From Podila epigama (lineage: Eukaryota; Mortierellomycota; Mortierellomycetes; Mortierellales; Mortierellaceae), in assembly GCA_015679605.1 (NCBI GenBank), contig JAAAVE010000291.1, positions 1 to 13,575 on the forward strand: DNA of 13,575 bases. Reading direction: 5' to 3'. Below the pieces are notes generated by a model. That model was not told the DNA's origin. It was given only the letters and a program-made list of their open reading frames with translations, and did not search any database. A program made the translations under genes and the position numbers. Of the stretch, positions 8,832 through 13,575 are shown one piece after another (positions within the stretch are counted from its first letter, which is position 1; each line of letters starts with the position of its first letter).

Positions 8832-9743
8832 CTAACAGAGCCCTGTCTTTGACATTATCTGTAGAAACTCGTCAAAGGTGACGGCACCAGTCCCATCGCG
8901 GTCTGCTTCATCAAGCATCTCCTCCAGCTGTGGATCAGTCATCCCCAAACCTAGCTCATTCGATATACGCTTCAAATCCTCCAGTCGAATGTACCCCTTG
9001 GCTTGTCCATCAAAAAGCTGGAACACTCGTTGAACCTCATCTTGCGCATATTGTTCCTATGAGATTTTTGAACAGTGTCAAAAACAAAAAAGCTTGTCAA
9101 TATGGTCAAGAAGGATTTCAAAAGAACTGAACTGAACACAAAAAAAAAGACGAGACCGTACGTTGCCTGGAGTCATGATGCTAACAAAATCGTGAAAGGT
9201 AAACTGCATCGTCTCTGGCGAAAATCCACTGTCGTCCGAATCCGAATGTGGTGCTCCCTTATCTTTGTACGTGTCCTCATCCTCGCCATCCTCATCCTCT
9301 GACCCTGCATCGCTCGAATCGTCAACATATTTCGACTTTGTGCCTACTCTGGACTCTCGAGTAGCACCCCTCTGACTTTTTCGAGTGCCTTCCTTGGCAC
9401 TGGAGACTACTGCGGACGGAGAAGCATGGTTCTTCTTGCCATGTTGCGTACTTGACCGTCCTTTACCCTTTGCAGCAGCACCCCTGGAAGTTTTAGTCTT
9501 CTTCTGGTGGATCGAGAGTGTTGGGATACTTTGTACAATTTCTTGGATATCTGCTATTGAGGCTTCAAATCCCACAGTGCGCATGGCTAACTGCAGTTTC
9601 TTGGTGGTGAGGAACCCATTGCCTTCTGAATCATAGAGCCGAAATGTATCCTGTAACTCCTTGTAATACGCCGGCGAGACCCCTGCGGCCTCTGATGCTG
9701 CCTTATCCAGTGTCCCGCTCTTTCCTTTGTGTCCTGTGGCCAT
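8832..9743 (-). CDS. Centrin-like EF-hand protein with a ~100-residue charged insert in EF-hand 2
   Basis: Centrins (yeast Cdc31) act at spindle pole bodies or basal bodies, in mRNA export and in DNA repair. Exons 9743-9162 and 9056-8832 flank a 105 bp intron (donor GTACGG, acceptor ATAG), giving 268 residues. The N-terminus is short and Lys/Gly/Ala-rich. EF-hand 1 lies around 28-60: loop [12 protein letters not shown] (38-49) ends in Lys instead of Glu, so calcium binding is doubtful; [12 protein letters not shown] is centrin-typical. EF-hand 2 is split: its first helix ([10 protein letters not shown], 64-73) and second helix ([12 protein letters not shown], 179-190) flank residues 75-177, first basic (80-138), then acidic (141-171). 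EF-hand 3 loop (210-221, [12 protein letters not shown]) is degenerate. EF-hand 4 loop (246-257, [12 protein letters not shown]) looks functional. The tail [11 protein letters not shown] matches the centrin ending (IMKKTSLY type). ATG 9743 has a good context (ACGATGGCC). A calmodulin-like EF-hand protein is the alternative; the tail favours centrin. Confidence 0.88.
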
Positions 9744-10123
9744 CGTCAGTCAGTTTGTATCAGTCTATATCAAGTCTTGAAGGAGGGGGGAAAGTTGAGT
9801 GGATGGGATGGTGGCGAGCAGCGGCGACAATGGACTGTGGAGGGAATTTGGTGGCTTGGAAGATAGACTTAAGGGGAAATCGACTGGACGTTGTTTGTAG
9901 TGATGGTGCAAAAAAATAGAAGAATTGAACTTGAGTTGTCAAGTTGAGTACACGTTGCATGAAGGAACAAAAAACACGACCCCTCTGAGAACAAGTGTGC
10001 ATACGAAACAAAAAGAACAAGTGGAAGGAAGGACATTCTACAAGGGAACAAGTCGACCTTACAAGACTTTTTCAACAGGTGAGCATTTGCATATCAAGAA
10101 CAAACATCCAAACGTGTTTAGAC

Positions 10124-10145
10124 AAAAAAAAAAAAAAAAAAAAAA
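10124..10145. repeat. A22 homopolymer in the divergent spacer
   Basis: Twenty-two A on the plus strand, 381 bp upstream of the centrin-like ATG. As a poly(dA:dT) tract it may keep the promoter free of nucleosomes; that is inference. Confidence 0.92.
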
Positions 10146-10497
10146 CACGTCGAAGCAACTTGGCAGCGCAGCTGAGCGCCTTTTGCAAAATGCATATATT
10201 TTGTTTGTGTGTTAGAATGGCACATGAAGACGCCTTGACTTTGGAAAACAACAATGGGCAGTGCAGTGCTTTTCTTTATCATTTTTTCTCCACTTGCTCA
10301 CAATCGAATGTGAATTAGAGTGGCACAAACCCCAAAAACAAAAAAAGTGGAGAAAAAAAAAAGTGTCCAACTCGCAATCTCTGTCAACAACTTTGCATGA
10401 TGAACCATGACCATGCCAGAAAAGAAATTGGCGTAAAACAAGGAGCAAAAGGAGAGAATGGTCAACAATGAGGAGGAGGACATTTAGGAAGAAAGGT

Positions 10498-10522
10498 AGG
10501 TACAGTACCTGCATGCAGGTAC
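10498..10522. promoter_or_regulatory. Nested palindromes with three AGGTAC/GTACCT half-sites
   Basis: Positions 10505-10522 form an exact 18-bp palindrome, GTACCTGCATGCAGGTAC. It overlaps a second inverted repeat at 10498-10510, AGGTAC-A-GTACCT. The half-site AGGTAC therefore occurs three times in alternating orientation within 25 bp. Such an arrangement suits a dimeric transcription factor between the two divergent genes. The binding protein is unknown, and function is inference. Confidence 0.55.
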
Positions 10523-10869
10523 CAATGGGTCGAACTCACTGGATGGAAACCATTGCAACAGTCTCCTTGCATTTTTTTACTGCGAATGAATGTACATTGC
10601 AACAGACACTCTGCAGACTATTCGCCCTGTTTGTGCAAATAGAGTTGATTCGAGATGTGGAGAGGGACAGACAAGACGGGCGGACGGACGATGAATAAAG
10701 AAAAAGAAAAAAAAAGGTGAGAGCATTAAGCATTTGTTGTTGTTGTTGTTGATGCTGGTCGAGCATATGAGATTGGAGAAGAAAGCACATGTTCTGTCCA
10801 CTTTTCTCCAAACAAACGCATGTATCCACATGCATGGTGGAATGAATGAATGATAGCACCACGCTCACA

Positions 10870-10891
10870 TTTTTTTTTTTTTTTTTTTTTT
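10870..10891. repeat. T22 homopolymer upstream of the C2 gene
   Basis: Twenty-two T on the plus strand, about 75 bp upstream of the TATA box at 10965. This placement is typical of nucleosome-excluding poly(dA:dT) promoter elements. Confidence 0.92.
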
Positions 10892-10964
10892 GGTTCATTG
10901 TCCGTGATGTCCTTTGACTCTGCCCTAAAGCGACAAGGTGTATTGCCAGTGTTGCTCGCTCGTC

Positions 10965-10972
10965 TATAAAAG
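10965..10972 (+). promoter_or_regulatory. TATA box candidate (TATAAAAG) for the C2-protein gene
   Basis: TATAAAAG is a consensus match on the plus strand, with a poly(T) tract upstream and a CT-rich stretch 50-90 bp downstream. Transcription from about 11000 would give a leader of about 340 nt before the candidate ATG at 11339. The match is strong but the start site is unverified. Confidence 0.5.
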
Positions 10973-11338
10973 AAAGTGCGATCAATGCAAATACGGAAAC
11001 TTGTCAATGGTTGCATGCATCTCTCTTACTCCTCCTCCTCCTCTCCCTCCACCTCATTCATTCATTCCACTCATTCATGACAACCTCTGCCTGAAAGTTT
11101 ACCCGGTCGCTGTCTTCTTCCTCCTTCTCATTGATCTCAACTTGACTCCTCATTCACCTTTTCTGCTCATCCCTCGAACCATCGATACCCAAAAGCCCAA
11201 GACACCAGGAACGGACAACTCACGCCTCAACGACCGACGCGCTTTTTTCTTTTTTTGATACCCAATTTTTTATAATCTTCATATCCATCCCCATTACGCG
11301 AATCCGATATATATCAACATTTATCCACAGTCTCCGTC

Positions 11339-11951
11339 ATGTCCGCAACAATACTAGTCCAGACTGCTACCATCCCACCGGCTACAGAACCCACATCCTT
11401 ATCCTCCTGTAGTGTCATGTCCCAAGGCAAGTGCCCCACATCCGTCCCCGTCTTTTCAGACCCGAGGCAGGATGGAATATGCATGCACAAATTTAAATAA
11501 GAGAACACACACAACCTCTTTCTTTCTTTCTCCTTCCTGTGTGATTACTATGGTTTGCTTGCCATCTTGCCCTTTTTGCTTTTCTGCTTTTATTTTACTT
11601 CCCTCATTTTTAATAGGGTGTTGTCCAACTTCAAACACATTACACACCCGCAGACTCATTCGCGCACACACCCACTCACTCTCTAACACATATCCATTCA
11701 CACAAACAAGCACATGAACAAGCACACATTCACTTTCATGCAATCAAATACATCATATTGACATTCTTCTTTTTTTTTTTCTTTTATCCACCCGTCACCT
11801 GCCATCTGCCAATTTAAATACACAGCTGTTGTTCCCTCAACACCTACTCAGCGCCGCTCTCCCAAACGCTCGGACAGCAGCTCCTCCTTCTTGAGTACCG
11901 CGACCAGCATGGGTCTCGTCATGGAATGTAACGAAACAACTGTACCTGTCT
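11339..11951 (+). CDS. Candidate 5' exons of the C2-domain protein gene
   Basis: Two coding-looking stretches lie upstream of the main C2 exon. The first opens at ATG 11339 (MSATILVQTATIPPATEPTS) and stays open to a TAA at 11501-11503; one donor giving the right phase is GTAGTG at 11409, which is weak. The second follows the acceptor ACACAG at 11825 and reads VVPSTPTQRRSPKRSDSSSS, then FLSTATSMGLVMECNETTVP. A donor GTATAT at 11952 (or GTACAA at 11970) joins it in frame to the acceptor AATAG at 12042, giving VPV-L-VPEHISF or NIL-M-VPEHISF. Between the two stretches, 11504-11820 is pyrimidine-rich and intron-like. The 11826-11951 exon is more secure than the 11339 one; the donor between them is unresolved. 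The alternative is that all of this is 5' UTR and translation starts at 12024. Confidence 0.4.
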
Positions 11952-12023
11952 GTATATCAAATATCCTCAGTACAAAGTAAAGGATGCGATCTAATATGCA
12001 CATTTTTTTTGTGTTTTTTTGCC

Positions 12024-13575
12024 ATGTTGGGCAAACAAATAGTGGTCCCGGAGCACATCTCGTTCCGGCTCCGCAGCGTTTCTTGCAAGGGTCTTCATGA
12101 AAAGACCATTGTTCGCTTCAAACTCCAGAACATTGCCAAGAGTACCAAACCCGCCCGCAACCTGGGCGACCATACCCATGAATCGTTTGAGTTCAATACT
12201 ACTGTCCATAATATGACGTTTGACATTGTCAAGATTGACGTATATGATTTCAAAAAGAGTTTTGGTCAGAATGTTAAAATCGGACGTGCGTATCTCCCAC
12301 TCCGAGAGCTTCAAAAGAAAGTTGGTAACAAGTATGATAATGACGGCGACGACAATACTGAACCGGAGCAATCTGTCCTTTCGAGCCGTTTTGACGCCGC
12401 TGCGTTTTGCAAGAAACACAGTGATATCTTTGAGATTGATCTACCGCTCTTCAAGCATGGTTCCTACTCAAAGTTCAGTGCAAACCATGGCCAACCTCAC
12501 TCAAACAGCGAATGTGAAGAGGAAGAGACAATCATTACCAAGGGCTCAGAACATGGCAAAGACATTGCGGTCGTCACTCGACAGCCTCGACCAGCCCTCG
12601 GCCGAACAGAGTCGTATGTCCAGCAGGCCAAGAACGGCGTCGAGGTGGGCATGATCACTGTCCAGGCGACACTTTGCTTCAAGGACCAGACCCAGGACCC
12701 ACTCTTTGCTCATCTCGGCAAAGGTTCCTCGAACAGTGTGGAATCCCTAAGCCAGATCGCAGCTAAGCGTTCACGGTCGCAATCCAACGAATCCATCGTC
12801 TCTGTAGAGTCCTCTTCCACTACCTCGCCACCCAACGGCTCGAGCCCAGGCAGGATCCTGCAAGCTCCCACTTCGCCTCCTAACCTGTCTCTCCATTATG
12901 GAGGATCAAATGGCTCCCCTCTCTCTCCACCCTCGTCTCCCACCAACCCATCCTCGTCACCCGGCTCACCTAATAAATGCCAGTGGCTATCCGACAAGGG
13001 ACTGCCCCAAGGCACAACCTCGTCCTGGGAATCTGAATCAACGAACGATGAAGGCGACTTTGATGATAACAACACTACCAAGAGTCATTATAAGGGCGAG
13101 AATATGACTGAGGCTGACCGTGCTCGAGAGGAAGAGATGATGGCGAATATTATGGCGAATGGCGACCAGGCCAAGAAGGACGAGTACCTGAGAAAGTCTC
13201 TTGATGAACGCACTCAAAGATCAGGTCTGAATCCCAAGAACAAGAAGACTGCAAAGTTCAGTTTCTTCTCGGAGCAAACCCGTTCTGCCTTCAAGGATAT
13301 TCAACTCATGTACAGCTCCTTCTTTGGTCATGGATGGAATCTAACAAAAGCTGAATTTTGGCGTGGATTTCATATTGTCGAGCAATTTTATGCCTGTCAC
13401 CCAACGTAATGTTTCTTTTTTTTTTTGTAACATTTGCGTTGTATTATTGTGTGCTGTCCCACTGTGTGTTATTTTAGTCCAAGATGGAAAGAGTTGGTTC
13501 CATGGTTCTAATGATCATCTTTTTTTTTTTTTTTTACCTTTTATCTAACAGACCGACTAACAAAAAGGCATTCTC
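12024..13575 (+). CDS. C2-domain protein with a Ser/Pro-rich middle; 3' end beyond the window
   Basis: The long exon runs to 13405. A 146-bp intron (13406-13551; donor GTAATG, T16 tract at 13520-13535, acceptor AACAG) joins it in frame to a last visible exon 13552-13575, giving HPT-PTNKKAF. Using ATG 12024 (context GCCATGT), residues about 9-100 form a C2-like fold: HISFRLRSVSCKGLHEKTIV, then VKIDVYDFKKSFGQNVKIGR and AYLPLREL. The first calcium loop is very short and the usual Asp positions after VYD are Phe/Lys, so calcium-independent lipid or protein binding is likely. About 150-330 is disordered with many SP and SPP sites, possible proline-directed kinase targets. About 335-400 is acidic and helical, and residues about 412-461 (FFSEQTRSAFKDIQLMYSSF, WRGFHIVEQFY) look like the start of another folded domain. 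The layout reminds me of fungal C2-plus-class 3 lipase proteins, but no GxSxG is in view, so this is a weak guess. The true N-terminus may lie upstream, with this exon starting at 12043. Confidence 0.75.

Larger units (their letters stand above)
9744..11338. other. Divergent intergenic region between the centrin-like and C2-protein genes
   Basis: About 1.6 kb between two genes read outward, so it should hold both promoters. I support no gene here: open frames are short and cross homopolymers. Contents: A22 at 10124-10145, T22 at 10870-10891, a (TTG)n tract at 10736-10752, a nested palindrome at 10498-10522, a TATA box at 10965-10972 (plus strand), then a CT-rich stretch (11020-11060) typical of fungal leaders. 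A five-codon upstream frame starts at ATG 11077 and stops at 11092-11094. No tRNA-like fold was recognised. Confidence 0.6.

Noticed and set aside
10520-10540. Possible tRNA T-arm (GGGTCGAACTC-like)
   Set aside because: No matching acceptor, D-arm or anticodon stem could be paired around it.
10468-10985. Small genes in the divergent spacer (short frames on both strands)
   Set aside because: The frames cross homopolymers and palindromes, are rich in simple repeats and show no conserved motif or splice pattern.
11314-11743. Minus-strand frames overlapping the candidate first exon of the C2 gene
   Set aside because: They cover pyrimidine-rich intron-like sequence and CA-rich repeats, and no minus-strand gene signals were found there.
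13406-13409. TAA at 13407-13409 as the stop codon of the C2 protein
   Set aside because: It lies inside donor GTAATG. Splicing to the acceptor at 13551 continues the frame (HPT-PTNKKAF).

Overview
This window is nuclear DNA of a filamentous fungus, most likely an early-diverging Mucoromycota lineage; Mortierellomycotina is my best guess, from the overall look of the proteins rather than from any search. Coding sequence is split by spliceosomal introns, mostly 70-190 bp, with GT..AG ends. One protein is a full eukaryotic Argonaute and another is a fungal Mss4/Its3-type PIP 5-kinase. Predicted proteins carry long Gln/His/Ser/Pro tracts. Spacers are full of microsatellites and of A or T homopolymers that repeatedly reach 19-22 nt. 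I see no bacterial, plasmid, phage or transposon genes, no rRNA or tRNA gene and no CRISPR array.

Layout. (1) Positions 1-3105, minus strand: the 5' part of a phosphatidylinositol-4-phosphate 5-kinase gene, three exons visible, the rest beyond position 1. (2) 3106-4935: 1.8 kb spacer with simple repeats, holding the kinase promoter side and the Argonaute 3' side. (3) 4936-8617, minus strand: a complete nine-exon Argonaute gene whose splicing I reconstructed to an uninterrupted 863-residue protein with the DEDH slicer tetrad. (4) 8618-8831: a 214 bp spacer serving as both the Argonaute promoter side and the 3' side of the next gene. (5) 8832-9743, minus strand: a two-exon centrin-like EF-hand protein (268 residues) with a ~100-residue charged insert where the second EF-hand loop should be. 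(6) 9744 to about 11338: divergent spacer with a TATA box, poly(dA:dT) tracts and an 18-bp palindrome. (7) About 11339 to the window end, plus strand: a C2-domain protein gene whose main exon ends at 13405 and continues in an exon starting at 13552; its 5' exons are only tentatively placed.

The genes are not an obvious functional cluster: phosphoinositide synthesis, RNA silencing, a centrin-like calcium-binding protein and a C2 protein. The most interesting points are the centrin-like insert, the T20-T22 tracts directly after three Argonaute 5' splice sites, the overlapping donor pair of Argonaute intron 3, the in-frame nonamer repeat at the start of the first kinase intron, and the hidden 5' exons of the C2 gene. 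I found no clear evidence of a wholly new multi-gene system.
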